Positions 11,638 through 23,735 of a stretch of 60,000 bases of DNA are shown one piece after another (position 1 is the first letter of the stretch; every line of letters starts with the position of its first letter). Source of the DNA: Polytrichum commune. Its lineage: Eukaryota > Streptophyta > Polytrichopsida > Polytrichales > Polytrichaceae. Location: the NCBI GenBank assembly GCA_950295325.1, contig OX485804.1, positions 65,318,533 to 65,378,532 on the forward strand, given 5' to 3'. The notes under the pieces are model-generated. The model was not told the origin of the DNA. It made no database searches and was given only the letters and a program-made list of their open reading frames with translations. A program made the position numbers and the translations under genes.

Positions 11638-11928
11638 CACTTGCTAGGTATATCCAATTTCTTTTGTTCTTTTCATGAATGACTTTTGGAACCCAACTTT
11701 TATCCCACTGCATTAATGTCTTGCCATGATTTTCTAAGTTGCTACATGTAATTTGTATTTTAAAATTAAGAGCACATTGAGTTTAGGATCCTGTTGTGAG
11801 GCCAAACCGCCCACCCTTAAGCGTCCTAGTCCGGGTGAGGGCATGGTGATCACATTCACATTCTTTCTAGTTTAATCGTTCCTCCGTCATTCACCCCATT
11901 GCATCACACATAACTTCAATCACACCAA

Positions 11929-11966
11929 TTTATTCCATGTCATGAGTACAAGCGTTGACAAACGCT
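11929..11966 (-). promoter_or_regulatory. LTR hairpin plus AATAAA
   Basis: Minus strand AGCGTTTGTCAACGCT makes a perfect 6-bp stem with loop TGTC. A 16-nt spacer leads to AATAAA. Confidence 0.7.
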
Positions 11967-12139
11967 TTTCCTATCAGTGCTCTCTTAATTCCCTCTAACA
12001 ACTCCCCACACAATTGCCAAACCACTTACATTAATCACTAATTATCTAGCCAACCCATCTTCTTCAACTTAGGGCACTAGATATGATTAGCTATCATTCT
12101 AAGCTTCCCCTAAACCCGTTACCGTCTAGCTATTGCCTC

Positions 12140-12530
12140 CACATTTTGGCCTTAACCCAACGCTAAAACCTTCTGTCGCAGCTAGCTGCCTCCCCTTCTG
12201 GCCTTAGCCCAACGCTAATACCTTCTGTCGCAGCTGACTGCCTCCCCTTTTGGCCTTAGCTCAGCTAATTAACTAACCCCTTCTGGCCTTAGCCCAACGC
12301 TAAAACCTTCTGTCGCAGCTGACTGCCTCCCCTTCTGGCCTTAGCCCAGCTAATTAACTAACCCTTCTGGCCTTAGCCCAACGCTAAAACCTTCTGTCGC
12401 AGCTGACTGCCTCCCCTTCTGGCCTTAGCCCAGCTAATTAACTAACCCCTTCTGGCCTTAGCCCAACGCTAAAACCTTATGTCGCAGCTACTGCCTTCAC
12501 ATTCTGGCCTTAGCCTAGCTAATTAACTAA
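12140..12530. repeat. Minisatellite inside solo LTR
   Basis: About six units combining CCTTCTGGCCTTAGCCCA, ACGCTAAAACCTTCTGTCGC and AGCTAATTAACTAACC. It is followed by shorter TAATCAACTAAATT repeats to about 12615. Confidence 0.85.
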
Positions 12531-12629
12531 ATTTCTAATCTCCTTCTAATCAACTAAATTTCTAAGCTCCCTTTAATCAACTAAATTCCTAAGCTCCCTC
12601 TAATCAACTAAATTCTCTACCACCCTACA

Positions 12630-12630
<1 letters not shown>

Positions 12631-12665
<35 letters not shown>

Positions 12666-12700
12666 CCACCAAGAGAGAGAGAGAGAATGAGAGAGAGGAG
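12631..12700. repeat. (CA)n and (GA)n microsatellite
   Basis: A CA dinucleotide run (about 12631-12660) is followed by a GA-rich run (about 12671-12700) inside the solo LTR. Confidence 0.9.
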
Positions 12701-13054
12701 GAAGGAAGGAGGGAGGGCACCCAAACCACAACCCCCTTAGCCTTCTCCTACTTAGTAGGACCTTATCCTATCCACTAAACCCTCAACCCCTAAACCAACA
12801 AGAACATGTTCTAATTCAAACATTTAAATCAAAGGCACTTGCCCTTGCCTCATCAAGCACTACTCCTCTAATCAAAACACTCCCTAATGTCACTTAGCTT
12901 CTAATTAACCACACAAATAGGCTTAAGGCCTAAACATAAATCCACACCAAGCCTCACTCTTTTTATACTTTTAATTGTTTCAATAACACTCCAAATGCAA
13001 TTCTAAGTAGATCCTAAACATAAAACAAATATGAGCACTCGTTTTGGGCTCATA

Positions 13055-15100
13055 CCTGCCATTGATTTAAGGAAACCACTTACCAAAAAAGGATGCTTGG
13101 GATATATAATTCATTTATTATATGTGTAATGATGTGTAAGTTCATAAGAAAATTTGGAAATTCAACAAAAGAAAACTTCGTAGTAGAGTCTTCAAGTTGT
13201 GTTGCTACAAGCCAAGGGGTCTCTTGTAAATGTTGATTATGGGTTCCTTCTCTTGTAGGTCGGGTCTCCAACAAGAATGATTGCCCAAACGCGTTGCCTC
13301 CCCGTGCACATAATCAAAATTTCTAGCCCTCATGTAATTTTTGCCAAAATTTGTCTCTACTTTGTGAGCCATCCCTATTATGTGGTTGAGGGGACATTAA
13401 GTGGGAGCTTTCTCCCTAAAACCATGTGCTATCTCCTCTTCCATCCCCCCAATGGCTAGGTTAGTTCCAAGGGTTCTTTATGTCCTTGGTTCCTTAGGCA
13501 ACTTCTCAACTCCAAGAGGCTAATGGGACTCAATTGAAGTCCTTGTCTCATGTATCCAAATATGTGGGCGGACCAAACCATGGTAAAGTGAACAAGTAAC
13601 AGTATGCCCTTTAAGTGTGATAAAATTTCCATACATAGTAGGTTGAATACTAAATAGAATATCATTATGGGACCATGGAGCCTTCCAATGGGTTTAAACC
13701 AAATATAGTACAATATTGTGCCTCATTAATGTTATGGAGATATGTATACATGTATGAAGTAGTTCCTAAAATGATTAGTGGATTTGAACTAAAATCTACT
13801 TCATTTGAAAGTTTGTTTTGATTTATGTGTATAGTTAGAGCTTTTGACATGATATTGTATGCTAGTGTGCCACAAATGTGCTAAATACATTTTTCTAAGG
13901 TCTACTTTAGTCTCATTTTCCGAATTCCAATAATTATGGAAGTAGATTCTACACATTCATGCCAACAAATCAATGTAGATCACATAACACATTATGAAGT
14001 AGATTCTATACAATAGTAGCAAATGCCAAAAATGAGGTGTTTAGTAGATAATTACTAGTTGGTTAGAGAGTATTTGTAATTGATTGGCAAAGAAGATGAT
14101 AAAAGATATTGGCCAAAATCATAAGCATGCCAATAACAAATAATAGTTTCTAGCAATACTTTGAGTAAGCACACCGAGAGCAATCTCATTATGGTTGAAC
14201 AATTAAGGAGTTTCCAAGCAAATAGGTTGAGTATTATGAGGCACTTTGTTGATGTAAATGGGGATCCTACTACCGCTTGGGAGGGCAACAACAAATTTGA
14301 CATTATGAACATTTGATTGTTGATACAATTTTGATAGATATATGTTTTGTAATAAAATATTTGTAATCGAAGGCATGAGTTGTATATGGGGTTATGTTTG
14401 ATGATATTGCATGAATAGTGAGTGATAAAGCTAACATGTAAGAATGGTTTTTTAATGTGGTAAAAGAGAATGTAGCATGAAAGTTGATATGCAAGTTGGA
14501 AAGATAGGACTAATGCATGAATAGATTGAGATACGACACATGTGATAGTATGAGAGAGATCTAAAAGAAGACATAAAGCAAGATAGAAAGAATACCCATG
14601 AAAGAACTATCGACTAACATATTAAGAGAACAATCCTAGAGAATTTGGTGATATATTTGTATGTAATGGAAATGAAAGTGGAGACAAAGAATTCCGAGGC
14701 TACAAGTTAAAACCTTACTCATTGTAGTGATAACCAAAAACCATAGCCTGCTCTCTAACAACAAAGACCATAGATTGAGTGGCCTTAGCTAAAAAACCAT
14801 AGAGAGCATGTGAAAGATGAGGATGGAAGAAGACAAGTAGCCAAAGTTGGAACTAAAGTTAAGAAAGACTACTAGGAGAGAAGGTGGAGTCAAACTCATG
14901 ATGAGTGATCCATTTTATTGAGATGACAACAATATAGGAAGAGAAGTTTCAAGAGGCTAGGGTTGTTGATAATTTAAATCTAATTAGTGATAGCCCTAGA
15001 GCCAGAAGGAAAATTTACATATATAATTCAATATATATATATATTTTTTGTCAATGATGTGATGAATATTAGGCTAGTCATAGTAGTACATACCTTATAG
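13055..15100. other. Non-coding region with unrecognised minus-strand frames
   Basis: AT-rich sequence. Two overlapping minus-strand frames (13850-13665 and 13713-13456) are out of phase with each other and together look like one frameshifted protein-like stretch (phrases EVDFSSNPLIILGTTSYMY and HNINEAQYCTIFGLNP). I cannot assign it to a family. A TA-rich run lies near 15035. Nothing else was identified. Confidence 0.35.
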
Positions 15101-15299
15101 TCAACGTAGGGGCATATGCTAATAGTCAACACACATGTGGACTACTGCCATTTACAATTAACTTCGAGTGTGGACTACACATGCCAATGTTTGATATCTC
15201 AATGTGGGTGTTGGCATATGGAGTTGGGAGCCCAAGTCAATTGCAAACGGTATTGGTCGACATCAAGGTCGGTTGCTACAAGCAGATTGGTAACAATGT

Positions 15300-16640
15300 A
15301 CAATGGATTATGTAGTGGTTGTGGGAGCACACGAACACCAAAAGTTTCCGGATAGGCGTTTTCAATGCCTAATCCGGTTTGTCCGGGTGATCCGAGTATC
15401 GTCCAGGGATTCTGTGAAGTGTAGGATGTCAAGGACCCTCTTTTCCTGCTTGAAAATCGACCACCGGCCGGATCGGCTTTCCATATCCGGATGGTCCTTT
15501 GGAAGTCCTTGTTCCGGGACTTGCCTTCCGGATTGAACCTCTATAATTAAGTCTTACTCCTACGTGCCTCTTTCCTCAATACCTACCTATCTATATCCTA
15601 CCTCCAATGATGATTTGGTTCATCCGGTGAAGACGTCCCTGTATGGTTAGAATCCGGATTTCTCTCACAACCAGTCCGGATCGGCCTAATATTTCCTAGC
15701 AGGTCACACAGAGAATCCGGATGGTGCCCCGGAACTACAACGACAGAAAGGTCAAGATTCGTCCGGAGATCTGTTAATCCGGGATAACTGGGCAATCTGT
15801 GCCACTTTCCAGATTGCCCCGCCCAAGGGCTGTGAGACCTCTTCAGAAGGTCGGATGGCGTAAGTCCGACACCTCCCTGATCTTACCCAGTCCCAACGAC
15901 GGCTATCTCACATGGACGTTACCCAGGCATCCGGAATAATGAGGTTTCCTTCCCACTACACGCCGGAAATGACCTTCGGACGGGAATCCTAACCGTTCCG
16001 GTTTCTCTCCTCCTTTCGACAGACCGATCCGGCTACATCGAACTTAGGCTCTACTAAGTCTAAGATAACTGGGCGATCTGTACCACTTTCCGGATTGCCC
16101 CGCCCAAGGGCCATGAGACCTTTTCAGAAGGTCGGATGGCGTAAGTCCGGCACCTCCCTGATCTTACCTAGTCCTAACAACGGCTATCTCACATGGACGT
16201 TACCCAGACATCCGGAATGATGAGGTTTCCTTCCCACTACACTAAAAAGGGATCCATAGTATTGCAGTCGGATCCGATCCGGGTTTCCTCTCCTTTGTCC
16301 TATCCGTACTTCCTGCTCATTCATTCCTTCTAGAGCTGCAACATTCTCCTAACAGTCCGTGCACCAAACAAATCAGAATAGATTGAGAACTAGAGCTTTA
16401 TTAAGTGGGGAGCGACAAAATACAACAACATAGAAGAGAACCCTTCTCCAGTTCCTTATTCAGCCTTAAGTAGAGATTGTAATTCCTAACTACGGGTGGC
16501 GGCCCAGTTGGCCGCCCAGAAAACCGTAGCAGCGAGAAATCCGGAAACTCGCCCTTCGTGGAATTTCCGGATCACGATCCGCTTTTTATGCTGACAACAA
16601 AATTTTGAATTTACAGTTTTGCCAAAACTCAAAAGTATCC
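15300..16640. other. CCGGAT-rich block with duplicated 179-bp segment
   Basis: GC-richer than its surroundings and dense in TCCGGA palindromes. Segments 15783-15961 and 16064-16242 are direct repeats of 179 bp, about 90 percent identical by eye, spaced 281 bp. On the minus strand the end 16612-16350 looks LTR-like: it starts TGTTGTCAGC, carries AATAAA near 16395, and is followed by TGGTGCACGGACTG, which resembles a primer site. So it may be a terminal repeat plus leader of an unlisted retroelement in minus orientation. Boundaries are not proven and there is no coding content. Confidence 0.4.
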
Positions 16641-16779
16641 TAAACCCTGTCTGCCTAATTCTGATCTACCTACAGCCGCATGCCTAAGTCTAATTTAAGT
16701 GGTACGATGCTTCTTCGAAGCCGTCCCATCCTTGGAGTGACTCGCGGGCAATGAACGGGGACTACCGAACTTTAGTTAC

Positions 16780-17830
16780 GAGCTAGCCGAATTTTTTTGG
16801 AGATTTCCGAATGAGTTTGCAATGATTCGGACGAGGTACTGACTTAAAATTGTTAAGGTCGGAAATTGACCGGTTCAAATGAAAAAAGATCGGCAACATA
16901 GCCGGTTGAGGCATCATATTTTGGGATATTTACCGAGCCAATTTTTAAATTTTAGGCAAGTAGCCGAAAGGACTAGGGATAGGGCGGAAATTTCTACTAG
17001 GGAAATACTAGAGTCATGACTCATAAGGTCAAGAACCATGAAGGCTAATTAATTTAGGGTTGGTTCCGTTCACTGGGCCGATTAGGGTTTTGAGGCTCTA
17101 AGCACCCAAAGACCCTCCCTCACGAGTATAAGGAGTTTGAGTCCCTTGTGCAAAGTATCTCATTCCTCTCACTCTTCTATTGGGATTTCTCTCTGTGCTC
17201 TTTCGCTACTGCTCTTCCGCTTCTATTTGCGGCGATCATTTGTTTGTGCATCCACCTGCGATTTCTCTTTTATTTGCGGCGATCGTTTGTTTATGCTCCA
17301 CCTGCGATCTACAGGGATCCACATTTGTTTGTGCAATTTTTCTCTGTTTGCGGCGATAGTTTGTTTCTGCATCCACCTGTGATCTTGTTGGAGACATTTG
17401 TTTCGGAGGTCCAGTTCGAAGGTCAGAGACTCCATAATCATCATGTTCAAATTTACTCCAATTCGGTGCATCTTGCGCTCAGCTTTTCGATCCTCAGCTA
17501 AATCCTTGGCCCCAAGTTGGTGGGGGCTTGGCAAGGTTCAAATCCTCCCAATGATACTTGGATTTTCTATGAACACAAATTCATCCCTTTAAAAGCATAA
17601 CACCAATTTTTTTTACAATATTTGAAAAAACAAATCCGACATACAATACAAATCTTCGGTAACATACTGAAATGAAATTCAAAAAGTCGGAAAATTACCG
17701 AATGGTAAAGTTAAATATCAGTTTTTAACCGAGAATAAAAATTGGATTTGGGTAGCTTCCGAGCAAAAAAATAAAAATCCGAATGTCCTTATAAAAGATC
17801 GGAAATGTATCGATTTTTATATAAAATTCC
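16780..17830. other. Possible DNA transposon with clustered CCGAA/TCGGAAA motifs
   Basis: Two clusters of CCGAA and TCGGAAA motifs in both orientations lie at about 16780-16990 and 17625-17830, flanking a 600-bp interior. Clustered subterminal motifs are typical of CACTA or hAT transposase-binding regions. The interior holds a TATAAG box near 17126, a pyrimidine-rich stretch, and a threefold tandem repeat (17223-17392) of TTTGCGGCGATC..TTTGTTT..CACCTGCGATCT. Terminal inverted repeats and target duplications could not be fixed. Confidence 0.35.
17223..17392. repeat. Three tandem copies, about 50-60 bp
   Basis: TTTGCGGCGATCRTTTGTTT and CCACCTGYGATCT repeat three times with small length changes. 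The frames of 81 and 117 codons and the minus frame of 103 codons are produced by this repeat. Confidence 0.75.
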
Positions 17831-18004
17831 CCGGATTGTGCTCACGAGCCCACTGATGGCGGAAGAGCCTCTTCCGGGGATCAAAAGCCGACGTTCCTGC
17901 AGCCTCGTAAATACCAGGAGGCGATTTTTTCCTCGGAATCGTCTGCAGCGGACGAATCCTCTCCTAATCTGTCACCCGATCCGGACCGCTGTCATAATGT
18001 GGGC

Positions 18005-19340
18005 CGACTACTAGTTAGAACTTGGGCATTTTTATATATTATTGTTATTTTCAAATAGAAATTAATATGATGATCTAAGTTAGTTGTTTAAGTTGAGAAC
18101 CGGTCTTAAGTTCAAGACCGGATGACTTGGTAGAATGATGTGATAGGTAGGATTTGGGAATGATAGGATTTATCGGCGGTGGCCGGTACCTAACCACCTA
18201 GGAGTTCTAGAAGGCCTAACTTTAAGTTTCCTATTGGTTAGCCGGATAAGGGCTCTAGAAGCCTTAAACCCAAACTTTCATAGTGGCTTGCCGGATAAGC
18301 CTTTAATCCAAAACTTTCCTATTTCTAGCGGAATAAGGGTTACAGAAGCCTTTAACCCAAAGGTCTTCTATTAGTTAACCGCTTAGGGCTTCTAAAAGTC
18401 TTACCCCAAAGGTATTCTATTGGCCAAAGGCGGTAAGGTGGAAGAGTATTTAAGGGGTATTAGAAGGATGTGGAAGGAGATTGTTAACATTTGAAGTTGA
18501 TACTTATGTAGACTTGGAGGAGTTTTGAGCATTTTAAAATAGAGAAGTGTTTAGGAAGCTCTATTATATTTGAGGGTGTAGGAGTGAGAATTTTAGAATG
18601 AATAAGTTGTATTAAATTCATTATTTGTATTGTTTCATTGGTTATTAACTGAGCAGAACTTTGGAGTGAAGGATTTTATGAATTCTGGATGATTGACGTG
18701 TTCGATTCCGATCAAAATTTGAAAGAATATTCTTTGTGAGATATAAGTGTAGAGGTAATTGTTCTTTGGAAGTTTCAGTCTTTTGGAAGAAAAAGTTGTA
18801 AGGAGTTGGAGTGAAGGGTATCTAAAAGCAAAGACAACTAAGAGAACAATGTTAGAAAATATGGATCTTTTAGAATTTGTAGCTATGGCTGTAAAAATTT
18901 AATGTTACCTTCTGATCTTACCTATTTATTGTATATAAAACTTAGAGGTTGATTAGACTTAAAAATTAGAAGTTATGAGAGTTTTAGTAACCGGATGTTA
19001 TAACCCAGCATTCATGCTAAGAATGTAGAATTAGTAAATAATGCATAACTTTTTGGTTTAAGCTCCGTTTGAACTTTTAGTAAGATACTCAATAAGTGTA
19101 CCAAATTTCACTTAAAGGGGGTGAATAAGTTAATAATTATACTATTATGAAGTATAGTATGACAACATTAAGAGGAATTTATAACAAGGGTGTATAAAAA
19201 TGGGAAGGTACTAGAAATATTTTAAACACTATCATAAAAAGAAGCCATGTGTTACCATATAGTGTACAATTTGCTTGATATATTTTTGATGAACCCGACG
19301 TGAATTATTTGGAGTGGTAGTGTTTATTTGTCTTTATATG
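18005..19340 (+). mobile_element. LTR-like promoter and leader upstream of gypsy gag
   Basis: About 1.3 kb directly upstream of a gypsy gag, so 5' LTR plus leader is the natural reading. It contains four to five degenerate tandem units of about 60 bp (18205-18440, phrase AGCCGGATAAGGG with AAGCCTTTAACCCAAA) and then a TATTTAAG box (18447-18454). LTR ends and primer site were not located; the matching 3' LTR is absent from the window. Confidence 0.45.
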
Positions 19341-19363
19341 TAAAAAAATTAAAATGGTGAGTT

Positions 19364-19948
19364 TTGATGGACCAAGGTGATAATCCGGTTGGTTTTTATC
19401 ATAATACTTTGAGAATGTTTGAAGCATTTAATTTGTACATGCAGCAACAAAATGTGGAACAAAGGAAGGAAGCTTTGACGACCAAAACTTTGCATTCGAT
19501 TGTTGAGAAGATTGATCAATTTGGTGGCCAAGATGTATCAAAATACATCCGGGTTTATTAAAGAAAAATGAAGTTGAATAAAATTTCGGAAGAGCAGATG
19601 ATTGGAAGTTTTGATCTTGCGGTGGTTCCGGAAATTCGAGGGCGTGTGAGGGAGTTGAAAATGAGTGATGGAGAAAATTGGAAGACATTCGTACAAGCAA
19701 TGAAAGAAGAATTTTTCATGGAGGATTCGGAACGGGTGACTAAGAGGACATTTTTGGAATTGATTGCATTGCCGAACAAAGATTTGTCAGTGAATGAACT
19801 TTTGAGGGAATTTGAGCGTCAATATGCGCAATTGACGGGGACGGAAAAGACAAATTTCGACGTGAAGAAAACGGAGTTGTTTATACAAGCGGCGGATGTA
19901 AGATTGCAAAAGTTAATTTTGAAGGACCGAAATAAGGAACGAGTTTGA
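19364..19948 (+). pseudogene. Ty3/gypsy gag (capsid) fossil
   Basis: One reading frame of about 195 codons from 19364, with a single in-frame TAA at 19559-19561, then open to 19948. Phrases such as NPVGFYHNTLRMFEAF, FGGQDVSKYIRVY and EQMIGSFDLAVVPEIRGRV have the helical, charged make-up of plant gypsy capsid proteins. The frame leads into nucleocapsid, protease and RT in that order downstream. Upstream ATG codons exist, and this start was chosen as the first that keeps the long frame. The protein would package element RNA in a virus-like particle. Decayed. Confidence 0.8.
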
Positions 19949-21022
19949 AGACTGAGTGGAAGGAGGTTGTTGGGGCCGTGTCATTGCTTACCAAAAGACA
20001 AAACTACCCTGCTTCGTATGACACATACTTTTGGTAAGCCACTCACTACGAACTGAAAAAATGATGATACCTCTATGGAAGAGTTGGTTAAGGACATTCA
20101 GGAATTGAAAATTAAGTTTTCTAAGCTTGAGAAGAACGGTCAAACATCGGAGGGTCCAATAAAAGCAATCATTTGGACAAAAATCAAACCAAATAGGAGG
20201 AAGGTTGCCACCACGTTGTATGTGGTGTAATAGCTTTGATCATTCACGAAGAGATGTGAGGAATTTACCGAGGCATTGCGGAATGATAGAATGTTTTTTA
20301 ATAAAATGACGGATACATTTGAGAGAAAGTGGAACACCATTGGAAACAAATTTTGGAAAAGATGGTATGAAAATATTGATGGAAGGCGCATCTAGAGTTC
20401 ATACAATAGAGGCAAGAGCCTATAGGGTAGGAGTTGATAGTCTCATTCATGATTGTATGGGTGTTAGCATTGAGGCACCGGACCAAATAAGTTCATTTTG
20501 GCCGAGTGTTATGAAATTTGCCGAGAATGAGGCATTTTGTAAGAATGCATTATTACATGCCGGGAAGGATATTCGGTAAACTACGGGTTGGAGTAATCCG
20601 GTTGATGCATTGTCCGTCCATGTTTATATTGCAAGAATTCAACATGAGGCGGTCGTTGAGGATAAACGTAAGAGAGATGATATTAACGAAGGCTCATCTA
20701 AGATACCAACAAGATCGGATAAGGGACGGCAATAAACAATTCCGATTCATGAAGAAACTATGAAGGATGCTCCATCAACATTAGAGGACAAAGGTAAGGC
20801 CCGGCTTACAAATTACAATCGTATATTGAAGCGGCTACGGATTTGAAGAAGGTGTTGGAGCAGCACATTTTAAATGAGAATGTACATTGGGAGAAGTTCT
20901 AGGAATTACAAAGCGGGAGAAAAAAACAAGCTATGGATGAGAATTTGACCTCGAATGCACATGGGACAAGAGTGATGATGGATGAAGAGAGTGATGAGGT
21001 GGCAAATAGAGATGTTTCATAA
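19949..21022 (+). pseudogene. gypsy gag C-terminus and nucleocapsid fossil
   Basis: Frameshifted continuation of gag. A coiled-coil-like segment (SMEELVKDIQELKIKFSKLEK, near 20070-20135) precedes a zinc knuckle at 20217-20261 reading CMWCNSFDHSRRDV, where the final cysteine is replaced by valine, so metal binding would be lost. A second stretch at 20319-20579 (PLETNFGKDGMKILMEGASR) follows in another frame. The distal linker is acidic and ends before the protease. Confidence 0.7.
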
Positions 21023-21590
21023 GTGAATTTTATAATAGATGAAGGTGAGGAGGAAGCACCTAATCATTATTCTTGTAGTCATTGGGCTAGAGCAACAACG
21101 GAGACATTGGTGAAATTGGGCAATCTAGAGGATTCTCTTGTAGCATGGGTTGATCATGGTTCGGAAATCAATTTAATATCGAAGGAATTATATGAGATGG
21201 GAAAATGGCCGATTGATACCGATCACGGATGTATATTTGAGCGGCGGACAATTCACGGGGTAATTTGTACGGAATATGTTCGAATGTGAAGGTCTCAATA
21301 GGAGATGTTATTGACGAACAAAATTTCTTTGTACAAGATAAGTCTACATATCTTATTATTTTTGGACAACCTTTCATCACGGGTCTAGAATGGAGACGAA
21401 AGTAATGGACAATGGATCGGCATACGCTAGGATTAGAAGTCGTGATGAGAAGAAAGCCGTTCAATTCTTAACAGTTTGTGCAAATCATGAGAGAAACCGA
21501 GAGAAATTAAGAGAAAATCCTTTGCCGAAGATACAAAAAGAATTTAGAAATTTGGAAGATTCAAGGGATTTTTACCGTATGCTATTGTGA
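21023..21590 (+). pseudogene. gypsy aspartic protease fossil
   Basis: Retropepsin-like segment. VDHGSEINLISKELYE (residues 43-58 of the frame at 21023) occupies the place of the flap and active site: Asp44 is kept, but the usual D-S/T-G reads D-H-G. After a frameshift at about 21290 it continues in a second frame (GDVIDEQNFFVQDK), with a GQPF block near 21370, and then in a third frame to 21590. A poly-G run near 21610 follows. The protease would cleave the polyprotein. Confidence 0.7.
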
Positions 21591-21890
21591 GGCGGGGTTG
21601 CAATGGTTAAGGGGGGGGGGGGTGGCCGCCCGCGTTGTGAAAGAAAATATGAGGCAAATTCTAGGGGATGCATAGGTTTATTACGGGACGGATTTATTTT
21701 ATTGAAAAACATAAATAATGTAAGAAGAGTGGATAGGCGTTATATTAGAGGCATTGAGTGTAAGTAGAAAGAAATGGGTGAATTAGATGATGAAGAATTT
21801 GTATCGGGAGTGTTTGAGAAATCATGTTTTAGTCACACATGAGTGATTTGCAAAATTTATTAGATTTGGATTTCACACGATGATAGAGTA

Positions 21891-23735
21891 GTGAGTGTGT
21901 TTTCTAAGGAATTTTATGATGAGATCAAAGAATTTGTGGGAAGGCATGAAGTAAGGGTGGATACTAAATACAAATCCATTGCTAAGAAGGTTAAACCAAT
22001 GGCATTACCACTACCGTTAGATTGCGAAGAGAAGATCGGAAGGGCTTCAAGGCAACCGAATTTGAGAGATACAAAGAAGATAGGGCACGAATTTATATAT
22101 AGAATGACATTAGATGGATTGAAAGTTGGGAGTGAAGCATTTTTTACGGAGATTGAAAATGAGTGTTTTAGGGAGATGTTTTTATGTCATAAAAAGGCAT
22201 TTGCATTTGAGTCACATGAAATAGGGTGTGTTGATCCAAATGTTGTAGCACCGATGGTAATTTTTACTATTTCACATATGCCGTGAAATTTACGACCGAT
22301 TCCGGTACCTAAGGCTCACTTGCCGAAATTAGTGGAGTTGCTCAATGAAAATATCAAGATGGAAATTTTGGAGCCTTCAATTGCACCATATTCTAACATG
22401 TGGTTTACGGTTCTTAAGAATAATGGCACATTGAGGTTTATTCAAGATATGTAGCCGGTGAATAAGGTGACTATTAGAAATATGGGTTCAAGTCCAATTG
22501 TGGATGAATTTGTGGAGGCATTTGTGGGAAGGGGAATTTATTCAATTGGTGATATTTATTCGGGGTATGACCAATTTCAATTAGCAATACAAAGTAGAGA
22601 TTTGACTACCATGTGGACACCATTAGGTTTAGTGAGGATGTGCAGATTACCTCAAGGAGCTACAAATTCCGTAGCACATATGATGAATGAAATGAACAAG
22701 GTTTTGAGAGATTTTATTCCGGACAAGACTATATCATTTCTAGATGATGTGCCAATCAAAGGTCGTGAGGAAGGTGAAAATGATGAGATGTTAGATTCGA
22801 GAGGATGTCGGAAATTTATTGCCAATCGCATCGTTGATTGCGATAAAATTTTGACAAGATTAGAGGAGGTTCACTTGATTTTATTATGGGCAAAGTCAAT
22901 GTGTGGGGTAAAGGAGATTTTGGTAGTGGGACATATGTGTGGACTATGTGGGCGAAAACCATCTACAAAGAAAGTTGATGCAATTCAAAAGATGAAGGAG
23001 TGTGCAAGTACAACGGAGGTCCGAAGGTTTTTAGGAGCGTGTGTATTTTATCACATTTGGATTCCTTATTTTGCACATGTAGCGGATCCATTGTACCATT
23101 TGTTGAGAAAGGGACAAAGGTTTCAATGGGAAGAGGACCAAAGTAAAGCAATGAAAAAACTAAAGAATTTACTTTGCTTACCTCCTACCTTGAAGAAGAT
23201 AGATTATGAAACGGAGAAGCCGGTAGTGTTGACGGTTGATGCTAGTCCAATAAGAATTGGATGGGCGGTTGGACAAAATGATGAGGATGGGAATAGATTT
23301 GTAGTTAGATTTAGGGCAAATGTTTTGTATTCTTGTCAAAGGAGTTATGCGCAAGTCAAGAGGGAGCTTTGGGGAGTAATTACCGCTATGAAGAATGAGA
23401 AAGAATATATGACAAGTGCAACAGTGGTTGTAGAGACAGATTGTTTACCTTTTTTAGGAATTATAGCTTATTGTTCTACGCCGGACCTTGCTATGTTGAG
23501 GTGGATAGCTCTCATTAAGTCGATGAATCCAGAATTCATGCACATTGCGGGGAAGGATAATGCGATAGCAGACATGTTGTCACGAACTACATATGATGAT
23601 GAAGAAGCTATGGTAGATGATGAAGAAGATGTAGGTACAAACTTCTATTCTATGGCATTAGCGAGGAGAGAGGGAAAATGTTTAGCTACACCAGTTGAGT
23701 TGTTCTCAGAGGATTTGTACGAAGAAGACTTCGTA
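21891..23735 (+). pseudogene. Ty3/gypsy reverse transcriptase-RNase H fossil
   Basis: One frame for about 1.8 kb with only two stops, TGA (22284) and TAG (22452). RT landmarks: substrate loop region PYSNMWFTVLKNNGTLRF (22400-22440), motif A SIGDIYSGYDQF (Asp32 of the frame at 22458), motif B LPQGATNS (64-71), motif C FLDD (94-97) in place of YVDD. RNase H begins at about residue 256 with VLTVDASPIRIGWAVG (Asp261) and includes METDCLP-like VETDCLP and GKDNAIADMLSR. The expected integrase is missing: homology stops near 23735, where the frame runs straight into an unrelated exon. Confidence 0.88.

Larger units (their letters stand above)
11795..13054 (-). mobile_element. Solo LTR of the major family (minus strand)
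   Basis: 1260-bp LTR; on the minus strand it begins TATGAGCCC at 13054 and ends GGCCTCACA at 11795. The flanks are CCTGT (11790-11794) and CCTGC (13055-13059), a 5-bp target duplication with one mismatch. It carries the family hairpin (11951-11966) followed on the minus strand by AATAAA (11929-11934). No internal coding sequence is present. Confidence 0.9.

Noticed and set aside
12140-12530. Regular repeats as a CRISPR array
   Set aside because: Plant nuclear DNA; units are contiguous without unique spacers, so it is a minisatellite.
17520-17560. tRNA-like B box (GGTTCAAATCC) with an A-box-like stretch upstream
   Set aside because: The A-to-B spacing is too short and no cloverleaf or SINE tail could be drawn.
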